A DNA stretch of 64,000 nt, taken from contig JACVVK020000017.1 in the NCBI GenBank assembly GCA_018292915.2, positions 12,501 to 76,500 of the forward strand, read 5' to 3'. Shown here one piece after another: positions 1 to 11,250 of the stretch. The notes beneath the pieces were generated by a model. The model was not told the DNA's origin and ran no database searches. It saw nothing but the letters and a program-made list of their open reading frames with translations. This DNA comes from Batillaria attramentaria. Taxonomy: Eukaryota; Mollusca; Gastropoda; Batillariidae. Positions within the stretch are counted from its first letter, which is position 1, and the number at the start of each line of letters is the position of its first letter. Position numbers and translations under genes: made by a program.

Positions 1-143
1 TTTTCTTTCTTCTTCTTTCTTTCTTTCTTTCTCTTTTTTTTTTTTTTTAATTTAGAGTAGCAACGGCAAGTTTGAAAATGGTAACTGTGCCAATAGCTTT
101 ACCGTTGATAAATAAAGGATCATTGTCATTGTCATTGTCATTG

Positions 144-229
<86 letters not shown>
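144..229. repeat. (CA)n microsatellite
   Basis: About 43 CA units, preceded by a short CATTGT array at 120-144. Confidence 0.95.
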
Positions 230-230
<1 letters not shown>

Positions 231-646
231 GTGCACTCACCGGAAAGAAACAGAAGACAGACACACCGAGACAGAGCCGGACAGATTTGCTGCATGGCCG
301 CCGACATAACCACGCGCTAAACTGTACTTAAGCGTATGTAAAAATGTAAATGCTTCACTTTAGCATGATCTGTTCGCAGCACGTTTTTGGACTATAAAAG
401 TGTCACACTGCGTAGAAAAACAGCAGCATCGCATGACGTATTTTCTAGGTGTGTCAGCCGATGGAGAGACAGCCTGCTGATACAGAGCTGGGCGGTATAG
501 GTGAAGGATATTGTGTAGTTTTCAGGTATGAAGGCCACACACACGCACCCACGCACATACACGCGGCACACACGCACCCCCCCCCCCCCCCTCCGGGCCC
601 ACACACACACACATGCACTCACGCAAGCACACTCGCACCCGGGCAG

Positions 647-648
<2 letters not shown>

Positions 649-716
<68 letters not shown>
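649..716. repeat. (CA)n microsatellite
   Basis: About 33 CA units, preceded from 537 by an imperfect CA/CCC-rich tract. Confidence 0.95.
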
Positions 717-719
<3 letters not shown>

Positions 720-1579
720 ACTGACACCGACGCACACACAGAGGTGTAGCCACGCACGAGAAGTCATTTGGAGACGAATATGAACAGTAGTTATAAGCCA
801 ATGTACTGCAAAGATCCTGAGAGAATCGTGAAAAAAAAAATTGTCTATTTATATGCACACCTACACCGCACACCCGCCACTCAACCGGTACCCCTAAGCC
901 ATCGCAGACGCAATCACCGGCGCTACCGGGAAACCTACTAGCTCAAGTGCCGTAAAGTGAGTTAGTGAACGCCATATATTCACTGAGCAGAGACAGACTG
1001 TTCAAAGTCTGTTGATGTGACCTCCCAGTCGCCCCCCTCCCCATTTTTCCTCCTCGGCTTATCAGTTAGCGCTTCGGCTCATCAGACAGTCGTCGGCTGT
1101 GTTGTGGGGGTCCTGAAACAGGTCCTGCACTGTCCGGTAGAAGGGTCTAAGCCGGGCATGGACTGGTTAGGCACGTAGGTCCTTTTACAAGACGACTGTT
1201 GAGTGATATGTGGCAAATCCAGAACAAATGGTCAGCACATGGGTTCTGGTGGCCGTTGAGAACGTCCCCAAGGAGCGTCTGCCGCCATAGTTGTGTACTA
1301 ATGAGTTAAAGATTTGGGGGTGGGGGGGGGGGGCTGTTAGGGCAGAGGATGAGTAGGGTAAGGGTAGTGATTAGGACTGATTCAGAGTGAGGATGAGGGA
1401 GGGGGAGGGGGGATAGGGGGAATGGACACGGCCTCTCTTTCTTCGAGAACGATTCCAAAGAAAGAGACTCACTAGGAGTGAGTCTGCACATTTTCAGTTC
1501 AGACTCGAACTCACGTCGTTTTGTCGATCTGTCCAGCACTTTGGAACGTGAGCTTTAAAAAAAAAAGGGGGAAAATACT

Positions 1580-1690
1580 ACACCAAAGACGGGGCAACAA
1601 GGAAATTCTTGGCTCACAGCCGGGATTTGAACTCTGTCTCACGACCCAAGCATTGAAAGTCCAGCGATAATCCATCGCGGCTAGACAGAC
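1580..1690 (-). repeat. Diverged SINE-B copy
   Basis: It contains the minus-strand SINE-B body (CAAAGACGGGGCAAC) and the B-box-like segment CAGCCGGGATTTGAACTC followed by GCATTGAAAGTCCAGCG. It is interrupted and more diverged than the other copies. Confidence 0.6.
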
Positions 1691-2308
1691 ATTCGGGAAA
1701 GAGAGACAGAAGCCTACAGAACCCAACTGCAATGCGCCTGAATTCCGACTTTTTAATAATGCTGTATGATAGCGTGTTTGCCGCGGACTACGCCATCTCC
1801 CAAACTGCACTGACGTGCCGATTTCGCCTCTCATCTTATCTCTACCACAGTTGATAATCACTACTACGTGCAAAGTAGGTCGATCCGTCTCCCGTCAGTG
1901 CACTGCGAGCGTGACTCGTTAACAGTCAAAACCTCACCGACCGTCGCGCGAAACGCGCGAAGCAACCGGAACTGGAACCGAAACACTACGTCAACAACTG
2001 ATCATAATTATCCGGAAAGTAGTTCCCGGGAAACGTGAGTCTAGTCTGATTATCGTCGGTTTAGTTGAACATCGTTAGCGTGTTGTTAACAGCTTTCATA
2101 GCAGCTCAGCCGTCTGTATTGCCAAAGACATGGAGAAAGACACGGGAGATAAGTGACGTTTTTTTAGTCAATTTTCCTAGATGACTAGATGGTGGTGGCG
2201 TCACAATCGAAGCGAGCTGTGTGCCCCCCCCTCCCTCCTCCCCTCCTCACTCACCTCCTCCTCCCCGTCGTCTGTTAGCTATAGGCATGAAACGGTGGGC
2301 GGGGTGGG

Positions 2309-2700
2309 GCGGTCGGTGGTCTAGTTGTTAAGAGACTTGTCACCAATGCGAGAGGTCAAGGGTTTGAGTCCCACCCGGGGCAAAGAATTTTTCCTTCTCG
2401 TATGTGGCACCGTTCATTCGGGCCGATCGTCGGGGGTTCTCTCCGGGTACTCCGGCTTCCTCCCCCTCTGCATTGGAAATGTTCAGCTCACCAAATTTGA
2501 AAAATAAATGCAATTCTAAATTCCGCAATTTAAATAGCTGAGCTGACCCTTCGCACCACGTGACCGTAATGTGTTTATGTCCAGTGTGTGAGAGAATGCG
2601 TGTGATTCACTTGAGCGTGCGTGTTGGGTTCAGTTCGCGGCACTTTGAGCCGATTCATGAAATGGGTAAAGCGCCTATACAATTATTATTATTATTATTT
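2309..2700 (+). mobile_element. SINE-A copy (tRNA-derived)
   Basis: The head GGTCGGTGGTCTAGTTGTTAAG resembles a Pol III A box and GGGTTTGAGTCCC a B box. The body is shared with copies near 6.0, 17.5 and 62.3 kb (CGGGCCGATCGTCGG, GGAAATGTTCAGC, AAATAAATGCAATTCTAA, GTCCAGTGTGTGAGAGAATG). It ends in AAAGCGCCTATACAA and (ATT)n. This is the most complete copy here. Confidence 0.85.
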
Positions 2701-3208
2701 ATGAAATCAACAGACCTCTGTGATTTTTTCTTTTTCACTCGGCAGCCGAGGTAACCACCCAAAAACACCACACTGACCTCTCTCTTTGAAGTGTATGTAT
2801 TGTATGTCACTGAACTAAGAGGCGATACCGACGTCAATTGCTTCAGTACAAAACACGACAGCTCCCCTGAAAAAGGTGTAAGTTACAACCATAAATATAT
2901 TACCTTTGTCTAGTCCTTTGCGGGCTCTTGGGCCACGGTGTCAGAACGTCTGACTTCCCAATCTTGAGAATTATTTGCTTGAACAGCACAAGTGAATTTG
3001 GTCGAATCAGTAGGCGAGAATAACTTGATGAAGGCGACCTTATCTTGTTTATGGTTTAAGTAGATATGACTTGAGACGCTCTAGTGGTGGGGTGTATGCC
3101 ATCTATGACGAGTGTAAATCAAGATGGCGGGGGAGATTTCCAGTGTTACTTCGATTCAAAAGTTTTCATGACGATTGCTGTCAAGTTGCATCCCTTGGCC
3201 TGAGGGGA

Positions 3209-3376
3209 TGGGGTGGGTGTTTGGGAGTTTAACGCCCTTTTCCGCCGCGTATGGGTGATATCAAAGACGGGGCAACGAGAAAAAAAGGCCAGCACAAATA
3301 TCTGGCTCCAGCCGGGATTCGAACTCACGACCCGAGCATTGAAAGTCCAACTCTCTACCATTCGGCTATCCCAGCT
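3209..3376 (-). mobile_element. SINE-B copy (tRNA-derived)
   Basis: Read on the minus strand: tRNA-like head with A box (CGAATGGTAGAG), anticodon-like region TTTCAATGCTCGGGTCG, B box GAGTTCGAATCCCGGC, body AAATATTTGTGCTGGCC, and 3' end GTTAAACTCCCAAACACCC. The same element recurs throughout the window. Confidence 0.85.
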
Positions 3377-3789
3377 AAAAACGCCAAAACGTTTGATTGT
3401 ATGTAGCACCGAACAAGATAGACACCACCGTGATTAACCACCTTGACTTGTAGGTATCAGTGATTCGAGACACTCGAACCGTTGGTGTATGCGATCTATT
3501 GACCTTATCCTCGCCGCCTATGGGTAATAAATTGCTGATCATAAAGCGTGGAGAGAGGAAAGACGAAGTGCTGTGTAAATCTAATAAGGTGGTGCGGTGT
3601 ATGGGGCATCATAAAATGAACAACACTTACTTACCGGTGTTTGTTGAACTCCTTGAGACAAGGTTGTGTGTGAACAGTATACACCGTATTTGCCGCTGGA
3701 TGGAAATGTATACTGCGCGTCAAAATTAACGATTCAAATATTCACTGCACAAATACACTACCCAACATGGAACCATATTGGATTGTCTC

Positions 3790-4055
3790 TGTTTTTGTTT
3801 TCCGTTGTTGTTGTTTTTTTTCTTGTTGTTATTTGGGGTTTTGTTGTTGTTGTTGTTTGTGTTTTTTTGTTTGTTTGTTTCTTTATTTGTTTGTTGTCGT
3901 TTTATTGTTTTTGTTTTGTGTGTGGTTTTTTGTTGTTTGTTTGTTTGTTTCTTTGTCAGTTTGTTGTCGTTTTATTGGTTTGGTTTTGTTCGTTTGTTTG
4001 TGTTGTTTGTTTGTTTATATGTTTGTTTTTGGTTTTGTTGTTGTTGTTGTTGTTG
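3790..4055. repeat. TTG/TTTG-rich low-complexity tract
   Basis: Runs of TTG and TTTG that give long hydrophobic open frames in several frames. They have no coding value. Confidence 0.85.
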
Positions 4056-4581
4056 AAATCGACCGTTTCAGTACCAACCAGAAACCGACTTGTGGTAACA
4101 CTGATACAATCTAAAGACGTGTTTATGCTCATGTTTTAAACTAACGGCTTTAAATGTGAACAATCGTTGTCGAAACGTTTGAAGCGGCATAGCAACGGGA
4201 AAAGGGCGTTCATTTTGCTTAACCCTCCCCCCCCCCCCCTCCCGTGATGAAGCAACAGAAGAACTAGCGTTCTGCCTTGTGGTAGTTTTAGCGTAGTGAG
4301 TAGTTGAATCGCGCACAGCTTCTTTTGACGTCCGGTATACTTATCTGAAGGCGTTTGAGGCTTTTTGTCCATATATATATACCAGTGTAATCTGAGTACG
4401 TTTCTCTCATGGTTCTTATCTTGCACTCTTTGCATTTTTGTTCGGGGATAAGGGTTTCACTTCACCGAGCCGTTTGAAACTCTCTCACACTTTGATGGTT
4501 CATGTTTTGCACACTTAGAATTTTTATTCAGGATAAGGGGGGGGGGGGGGGTTCACGTAATTTACACGGGGACATTTATAA

Positions 4582-4700
<119 letters not shown>

Positions 4701-5089
4701 AAAAATTACTGAATGTAAACTTTCAATGTTTTACGTACTTTGTTTCTATTTTGTACATTCCTTGATTGTGCGCTTGTAAATTTCATAAGCTCTATGTCGA
4801 TATATGTATACATGTGTATTTTACGTAAATGATTTACATGTCACATTTTTCCCCGTCCATACTGACCTCACCCACAGCTCTGCTTAGACAAAAACTCATT
4901 ACTCAGGTCCTATAACAATGATCAAATTAAAAGTGCACCGAGCAGAAACTCGATCCTTTATAACTGAATGGGTTCATCAGTAGACTCGATTTTTCTGTCT
5001 CACACTTTCACTGGCTCATTTCTTAGATGACAAGGAACCATTTGTGATATCACACCTCGCTTATCCATTCTGATGTTTATCTGTTACAG

Positions 5090-5148
5090 AGATCTGAAGA
5101 TGGAGAACATAATGCTGGACGAAAAGCGCAAACATGTGAAGATAGTAG
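5090..5148 (+). CDS. Kinase gene exon A: catalytic loop
   Basis: Internal exon bordered by an acceptor (CAG ending at 5089) and a donor (GTCAGT from 5149). It starts with the third base of the Arg codon and reads R-D-L-K-M-E-N-I-M-L-D-E-K-R-K-H-V-K-I-V, ending in phase 1. This is the protein-kinase catalytic loop: Asp of HRD is the catalytic base and Asn of LKMEN binds magnesium. Lys two residues after the catalytic Asp is the serine/threonine-kinase type. The next exon supplies the rest of DFG. The family is CAMK/AMPK-related by its loop and by the later TxCGSPEYAAPE motif. Confidence 0.9.
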
Positions 5149-5241
5149 GTCAGTATTGCCACAGTGTCAAACGTGTGTTTGTTTGTTTGTTTGTTTTTGT
5201 TATGTTTTTCTAATGTGCGTTGCGAAAACACCCAAGTCAAG

Positions 5242-5244
<3 letters not shown>

Positions 5245-5282
<38 letters not shown>
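5245..5282. repeat. (AG)n microsatellite
   Basis: About 19 AG units in the intron between exons A and B. A shorter AG run lies at 5433-5450. Confidence 0.95.
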
Positions 5283-5285
<3 letters not shown>

Positions 5286-5728
5286 ATGAAACGTTATTTT
5301 CCAACGGTAGAGGCAGTTGACGTCAGATAGTCAGTTTTCATACCTGCTGTTGCTAAAGAGTACTATTATCTAACTAATCAAAATGAATAAGACAAGGGAA
5401 AAAAAAAACACGAAACAGAGAGATGGACAGACCGAGAGAGAGAGAGAGAGATGGTCGAAGGGAGGCAACAATCAACACGGCCACTCAACAAGGACCGTGG
5501 ACAAGTAAAGTTGCGTCCCTTGTTCCTAATCGTTTGGTCGCCTGTTGCTGTTCCTAATCGTTTATCTGGCTTCCATAATTCACTGTTTGTTTCTGACGGA
5601 CCTTCAAATACTCATTCCAAAACACTTGTCGAATCATTGACGAATTTGAGTCGACACAAGTTACATGTACTACAACTTTTAGAGTTGAACTTTACGGTGA
5701 AGGACATGATGCGGGTTTGATGTTGCAG

Positions 5729-5858
5729 ATTTCGGACTGAGCATAGCGTTCACGAAGGACGAGCTGATGAAAACGCACTGTGGGTCACCTGAATACGCGG
5801 CGCCGGAACTCTCCGCTGATAGAGATAAATATGGTCCTGAGATTGACGTCTGGAGTTT
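5729..5858 (+). CDS. Kinase gene exon B: DFG, activation segment, APE
   Basis: The acceptor is TTGCAG and the donor is GTAAGT at 5859. With the last G of exon A the exon opens with D-F-G-L-S (magnesium-binding Asp). It continues through the activation loop (DELMKTHCGSPEYAAPEL) and reaches EIDVWS with the conserved helix-F Asp, ending in phase 2. The Thr before H-C-G-S-P is at the position phosphorylated by LKB1 in AMPK-related kinases. LKB1 substrates usually have Leu two residues before that Thr; here it is Met. TxCGSPxYAAPE places the protein in the AMPK/MARK/SIK/HUNK group. The exact subfamily is not resolved; HUNK-like is my best guess. Confidence 0.92.
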
Positions 5859-6027
5859 GTAAGTACTTGTTTCTTTGTCTGTTTGTCCTCACGTCACACA
5901 GATTGTATTTAAAAGCTATATAAAGGAAAAAGACACCCAGAGTTTCAGTCCGGGCCATCATAGATTTTACAGTGAATGACACAACAGTAACTACGCGAAG
6001 AAAAAGATAATTATTATGTATGTTATC

Positions 6028-6357
6028 AGGTCAGGTTCGAGTCCCACTCGGTACCAAGAATTTTTCCTTCTTGTACGTGGCACCGTTCTATCGGGCCGAT
6101 CGTCGGGGGTTCTCTCCGGGTACTCCGGCTGCCTCCCCCGCCTCTGCTTTGGAAATGTTGAGCCCACAAAATTTGAAAATAAATGCAGTTCTAAATTCCG
6201 AAACTTGAATACCTGACCTGACCCTTCGCACTATTTGATTGTAATGTGTTCATGTCCAGTGTGTGAGAGAATTCGTGTGATTCACGTGAGCGTGCGTGTT
6301 GGGTTGAGTCAAATGAAGAAATTGGTTAAGCGCCTACACAATACACAGTTATTATTA
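6028..6357 (+). mobile_element. SINE-A copy, 5'-truncated
   Basis: It begins at the B box (GGTTCGAGTCCCACTCGG) and follows the SINE-A body to AAGCGCCTACACAATACA with an ATT tail. The left half of the tRNA head is missing. Confidence 0.85.
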
Positions 6358-6439
6358 GTATGTTGTTGTTGTTGTTGTTGTTGTTGTTGTCTCAATGGAG
6401 AAGTTGTATACTGACAGGGGGGGGGGGGGGGGGGGGGGA

Positions 6440-6487
6440 TTATCCGAAGCGCTGAAAAGGCTGTAACTGTGACAGAGCTGACTATCC
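6440..6487 (+). mobile_element. Fragment of the 39.4-kb TIR element
   Basis: GAAGCGCTGAAAAGGCTG followed by TAACTGTGACAGAGCTG matches the right terminal repeat of the element at 39431-39674, directly after a 21-nt poly-G run. Confidence 0.6.
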
Positions 6488-6655
6488 ACAGTCGAAGATT
6501 CCAACAACAACAGCATCAACAACAACTAAAAACACTGACGACACGTTTTGTTGTTTGTCTTTTACTGAAGCTGCAGACATTTAAGGGTTGGTCCGTACCA
6601 CGGTACACCTTGGCCATGCCGGTTCAGGCGAATGACCTACCGCTAGTTAGCCTTT

Positions 6656-6656
<1 letters not shown>

Positions 6657-6737
<81 letters not shown>
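6657..6737. repeat. (CA)n upstream of exon C
   Basis: About 40 CA units ending 41 nt before the exon C acceptor. Confidence 0.95.
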
Positions 6738-6741
<4 letters not shown>

Positions 6742-6778
6742 ACAAACAAACAAACACTTCTTATTTCTCGTGTTCCAG

Positions 6779-6923
6779 AGGGATCGTGACCTACTGTATG
6801 TTAGTGGGCCACTGCCCTTCACCACGCCCTACACGGACCACTACAGACGCCTCAAACTCGTGCAGCAGATGTTGAAGGGGCTCACTGACGTTCACGCCCG
6901 GGAAATGGCGCATCTCACGCAAG
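6779..6923 (+). CDS. Kinase gene exon C: helix F-G region, 1-nt frameshift
   Basis: The acceptor is TTCCAG and the donor is GTCAGT at 6924. The first half joins exon B in frame and gives L-G-I-V-T-Y-C-M-L-V-G, the usual helix-F sequence. After GGC-CA (6807-6811) the frame must shift by one base to give LPFTTPYTDHYRR and then LKLVQQMLKGLTDVHAREMA, ending in phase 1 as exon D requires. Read without correction it stops at TGA 6873-6875. A single missing base near 6809-6812 explains both halves and the exon phase. It lies in a C-rich stretch, so an assembly error is the simplest reading; a real null allele or pseudogene cannot be excluded. A (CA)n tract ends 41 nt before the exon and a (GT)n tract starts 43 nt after it. 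Confidence 0.85.
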
Positions 6924-6964
6924 GTCAGTTCTAGACATGTTCTCCGCGTGTGTGCGCAGGGAAC

Positions 6965-6966
<2 letters not shown>

Positions 6967-7047
<81 letters not shown>
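6967..7047. repeat. (GT)n downstream of exon C
   Basis: About 40 GT units starting 43 nt after exon C; complementary to the upstream (CA)n. Confidence 0.95.
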
Positions 7048-7050
<3 letters not shown>

Positions 7051-7139
7051 ATGAGTTTTTATTAGTTTTTATCTGTTTTGTCAGTTTTACCTGTCTTGTG
7101 TTTGTTTTATCTGTCTTTGGTGTTTTTTTTTTATGGCTT

Positions 7140-7238
7140 AATATGAATAAATATGTATTTTATGTAAAGCGCCTAGAGCTTAGATAAGGTTAGGCGCTAT
7201 ATAAATATTCTGTTATTATTATTATTATTATTATTATT
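7140..7238 (+). mobile_element. SINE 3'-tail fragment
   Basis: TGTAAAGCGCCTAGAGCTTA, then GGTTAGGCGCTATATAAAT and an ATT array. This hairpin-plus-ATT tail is the type shared by many invertebrate SINE/LINE 3' ends. No head was seen. Confidence 0.6.
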
Positions 7239-7404
7239 CTATTTTATTTGACGTCAGAAGGGCTGCCGTCAACAGAGGGTTGTTGCCTTTCGTTGAGGAC
7301 ATTACTGATGTAGATCTTATCATATTCACTCGTGTAACGTTTTGTGTTATCGCGTGTGTTTTCTTGTACTGTAACAGCCTGCCTTGGCTTCTGCATAACT
7401 ATAC

Positions 7405-7690
7405 ATTTTTGTTGTTGTTGTTGTTGTTGTTGTTGTCTGTTTGTTTGTTTTTTGTTGTTGTTTTGTTGTTTTTTGTTTTGTTTTGTTTTTTGGTATTTTT
7501 TGTTTTGTTTTGTGCGTGTGTGTTTGTTTTGTTTTGTTTTGACTTTGTTTTGTGTTTGTGTTTTTTGTTGTTGTTTGTTTTGTTGGGTTTTTTGTTTCTT
7601 TGTTTTTGGTGTTGTTGTTTTTTGTTTGTTGTTTTGTTTGTTTTATTCTTCTTTTTTTCTTTTTTTTTCTTTCTTTTTTTTTTGGGAGGG
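7405..7690. repeat. TTG/TTTTG-rich low-complexity tract
   Basis: Similar in composition to 3790-4055. It lies in the intron just before exon D. Confidence 0.85.
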
Positions 7691-7799
7691 AGGGGGGCGG
7701 CCGTTCGTTCGTTCGTTCAATGATGACCTACCTACCGACCGACCGACCAACTGACTAAATGACGGATTCATTCATTCATTGTATTGTCTGCTCCCCCAG

Positions 7800-7955
7800 A
7801 TTGTCAAGACCTGATACGGAAGATGGTGGAGCCGTCCCCAGAACTACGTATCTCCCTGCTGGACATGGAGGTACACCCCCTGGGTGACCGTCTCCGGGAA
7901 ACTGCCTTTCTTTCCCTTCCAGGCCTTCCCTCGCGACAAGACCATGCGGAGTCAG
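7800..7955 (+). CDS. Kinase gene exon D: end of kinase domain, 1-nt frameshift
   Basis: The acceptor is a C-rich tract with CCCAG and the donor is GTACAC at 7956. In phase with exon C it reads DCQDLIRKMVEPSPELRISL, then LDMEVHP. This is kinase subdomain XI, with the conserved Arg in ELR, leading to the HPW motif. The W only appears after skipping one C in the run 7876-7880. The new frame then gives WVTVSGKLPFFPFQAFPRDK and TMRSQ up to the donor in phase 0. One extra C therefore separates the two halves. This is the second single-base C-run problem in adjacent exons and has the opposite sign to the first. Confidence 0.85.
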
Positions 7956-8913
7956 GTACACGTGTACTCATATTGTGTGTGACATTATTATCTTACGCTG
8001 GTGCTTGTGCACCGGATTTGTTGTATTGACGGACAGTTTGTTTTACAGGAATCACCAAGAAGGAAGCTGCTGGTGTTGAATTTGGTAGTAGATCAACAGA
8101 TCACGCGACATACCAAAAAAAAAAAAAAAATGCGACAGAAATTAGAAAAGAAAACCTGCCCCAAAACGAAAAGATCGTTTGATCTTTTCTGCCAGTGTGT
8201 TGGAGAGAGAACAGAATAAATCCGCCAAAAACACTAAAAAAAAAAAAAACTTAGAAAAGACTCACTGGATTGAAGTGCACCCTGTGCGGTCTGTAAATTC
8301 GATGTCCGCTTTCAGTCTGACCATGAATCGGCTGAGATGTCTGTTTCTGGTGACGTCATTGCTGCTTTTGGTACGTCAATCTGTGACGCTGTTACTGCCA
8401 CTGAGCGCTGAAGTCATCTGTCTTCAACAACAAATGACGTCATGTGTCGGTGTAGACGTCAGTCGAAACCGTCAGTGCTGCGTTCTACACTTTTCGGACT
8501 GGCCAATGATTAGCCGTCAGTATTCGGACTGACCATGTTTCCCATCGAATACGATATTCTAGACATTTTCTCCTATATTTTCTTCAAACTCTTATGCACA
8601 AGTCATCTACTATGTAAACCTACTGCTTATTGGTCTTGCACAGGCATACGAACCGAAACACGTAGCATTTTCTGCCCAGACTAACTTCTTCCAAGTTTTG
8701 CATTCTAACGTACTCTCAGTGCACAGAAGCTTGAGAAAGAGATCCTTTGCTTTGATGAATTCTTCAACTCAATGTTTTCTTCTTCTCTTGTCTGCATATT
8801 TCTTGCATTTGAAGCTTTGCACAATCTTGTAGATACTTGAAAAAACATTTTCCTTAGCGACTTCGTTTTTTCGCCCAACTGCTATTTCAGATTTGACAGG
8901 AAAACGGCCCCTG

Positions 8914-8938
8914 TGCGTGTGTGTGTGTGTGTGTGTGT

Positions 8939-9013
<75 letters not shown>
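8914..9013. repeat. (GT)n-(GA)n microsatellite
   Basis: GT units with one GG interruption to about 8983, then GA units. Confidence 0.95.
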
Positions 9014-9016
<3 letters not shown>

Positions 9017-9345
9017 TTCTTTTTGTCATGTTGCTCTTACACATATTCCGAGTCTGCGCTGCTCTCTTGTCTTGCTTTTTTGTCAGCATCTCTTGTGCAC
9101 AATGATGCAGCTTGGCAGTTGCTATTGTTTGAATGTTTTCATTGTACTGGGTAGAAGTACCCGCATTTGACGCATTTTGTCGCATTTTCCATGTCACATT
9201 CGGCATTTCAGTCCCACCCTGATCACGTCAGTTTCAGAACCCTCACAACATCAGCCCGCATTTCCACTCTTCCTTTCGCATTTCTCACGTCATCATTTTA
9301 CGTCACCTATTTCCACGTCATGCACCGCCTCTCTCTGTTTTACAG

Positions 9346-9369
9346 GGTGCACCCAGCCTTCGGCAACAG
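9346..9369 (+). CDS. Candidate 24-nt microexon of the kinase gene
   Basis: A pyrimidine-rich tract ending TTTTACAG precedes 24 nt followed by GTAAAA. The length is divisible by three, and the reading in phase 0 (G-A-P-S-L-R-Q-Q) fits between exon D (ends phase 0) and exon E (starts phase 0), so it could be included or skipped without changing frame. There is no conserved motif to confirm it; the support is splice-site quality and phase alone. Confidence 0.3.
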
Positions 9370-11128
9370 GTAAAAACACTAGTGCGGTCGTACCGAGTTA
9401 GAGTGCAGGTGTACTCGTGTCATTTGCCCTTGAGAGTGTGACATGCAGCCCTAGCCATTTATATAGCCAGTAGCCTCAGTGTGTTTGTTGTCGGCGAAAA
9501 ACGTCCGCTAAGAATACTTAGTACTAGCATAACTGTTGCATCTGTGACCGAAAACAAATAGACTGAACAGAACTAAAAAATAGAACAGAAAAAAAATAGT
9601 TCAAAATAGAACAGAAGAATGATACAGAAAGCAGAGCAAACCAGGATTATTTTTATGCAAACCAGTTTGAAAAGAGCGTATGGGATGCGCAACTGATTCT
9701 CAGCAATTGATTACTATACATTGAGCTACAGTGTGATACCAAAGTCGATACGTAATTTCCAAGGTTTGCTTTCAATAGGAAAGATTTTTTTTTTTTTTTT
9801 TCAAAGGCTAGATCTCTTAGAATCGACCACAAAGCTGATTAGACAGCAGTCTGCAGGTTCTGCCATTGCTCATAAATAACCTCCATAAAATCCTTACTGC
9901 ATTTGCAATCTTCTCCACCCCCTTCTTCCCGTCTGTTTGTTTCCTCTCTGTGTTTGTGCCCTGCTATTTATGCATTCTCTTGCTTCTATCCCTGTTTCAC
10001 CCTGCTCTCATATGCAAGCGCTTTGACAGCATCCACAATGAGCCCGCGGTTATCTGACCTTTGAAGGTGCGATTATGTCCCCTGTCCACGTCAGGTCAGG
10101 ACTCAGCCCGGCGGAAAATCACGTGCTTTCCGTTTGCACAGCAAGTAGGGCTCTTCAGGTTTGAGTGGGATTCTTCGGGTTGAGCTCTGAACTGACGTGC
10201 CCCGGAAGCACATTTGTGTACCCGATACACCGATGGGTTGTGCTCCTCCCCGCTACCCCCCCCCCCCCCCACCGCCTTCCCCCACCCCTCCCGTCTCCTT
10301 ATCATGTTAGAGTCACCAGTGGTACTTTCCATTTTGTTTTTGTCTGGCTCCAAGACGAAAAGAAAAGAGGTGTCATGTTTCCTGTTCTTAGATCTGAGTC
10401 TGTCAAGGGACACAAGCCTCCAGTGAGCTATGCTTGCCTCCCCTGTCTATGAAGGCTACTCATTCAGTCAATGACTGCCCCCACCCCGACACTCCTCCGG
10501 TATCTCCCTACACGCCCTTCTGCGTGTCCCATGGATCCGAAACTGTCTAGCGACTATATTCCTCTGTGCATACAAGTACATTCCTTAGATCTCAGACTTC
10601 TGAAGCGTCATCTCGTCTGTATAACCTCTGCTTCAGATGTACACTAGACCTACACCCCCCCCCCCTCCCCCACCCCCATTCATTTTCTCCGTTTGTATAA
10701 CGTACCTTCAGGGGATACTGGAGCTGATATCCGGAGGGCCCATTGTGGATACAGCCAGCACTACTGTCATACCGAGAATGGCCAGCTTTCAAGCCTTTTT
10801 CTCCTTTCCCCTTCCCCTTCCCCCTCCCTTCCCTCACCATCCTCACCCTCACCTCGTCATTGGGTGTGATGCATTGCCTGTTTGCTTGCGGTGTATTTGC
10901 GGTGTCCGTCTGCCTGTATTCAGCACCAATCATCCGCACGTGCACATAAGAATGGAGAATAACCATAGTATCGAAATGGTATCCGGACTCATCGATTCTT
11001 ACATAATACACGGTTAGCTTAAATGTGAACCGGAGGTCCTTTTGTCGACCAAGAACACGTGTTAGTCCTCAGCTGAAAATGAGACAAAGGTATCGGTCAG
11101 TTTAATGTCACAAGCACAGTACTTACTT

Positions 11129-11250
11129 ACTTACTTACTTAGGCCCCTGGCTCCAAGTCATAGGCCATCGACAACCCTTCGCCATCGCACTCTGTTCTGG
11201 GCTATTCTTGCCACTCCAGTCCAATTGGTCCCCCGCTTATATAGCTCTGC
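11129..11250 (+). repeat. Possible LINE 3' fragment
   Basis: After a TTAC array, sequence around CATAGGCCATCGACAACCC and CACTCTGTTCTGGGC resembles a related stretch at 44.05-44.14 kb (CATAGGGCCTCAACAG, CACTCTGTCCCTGG). The two share the style of a non-LTR retrotransposon end. The assignment is weak. Confidence 0.35.

Noticed and set aside
3666..4139. Long hydrophobic frames that look like membrane proteins (also at 7280-7754)
   Set aside because: They are translations of TTG/TTTG low-complexity DNA in all frames.
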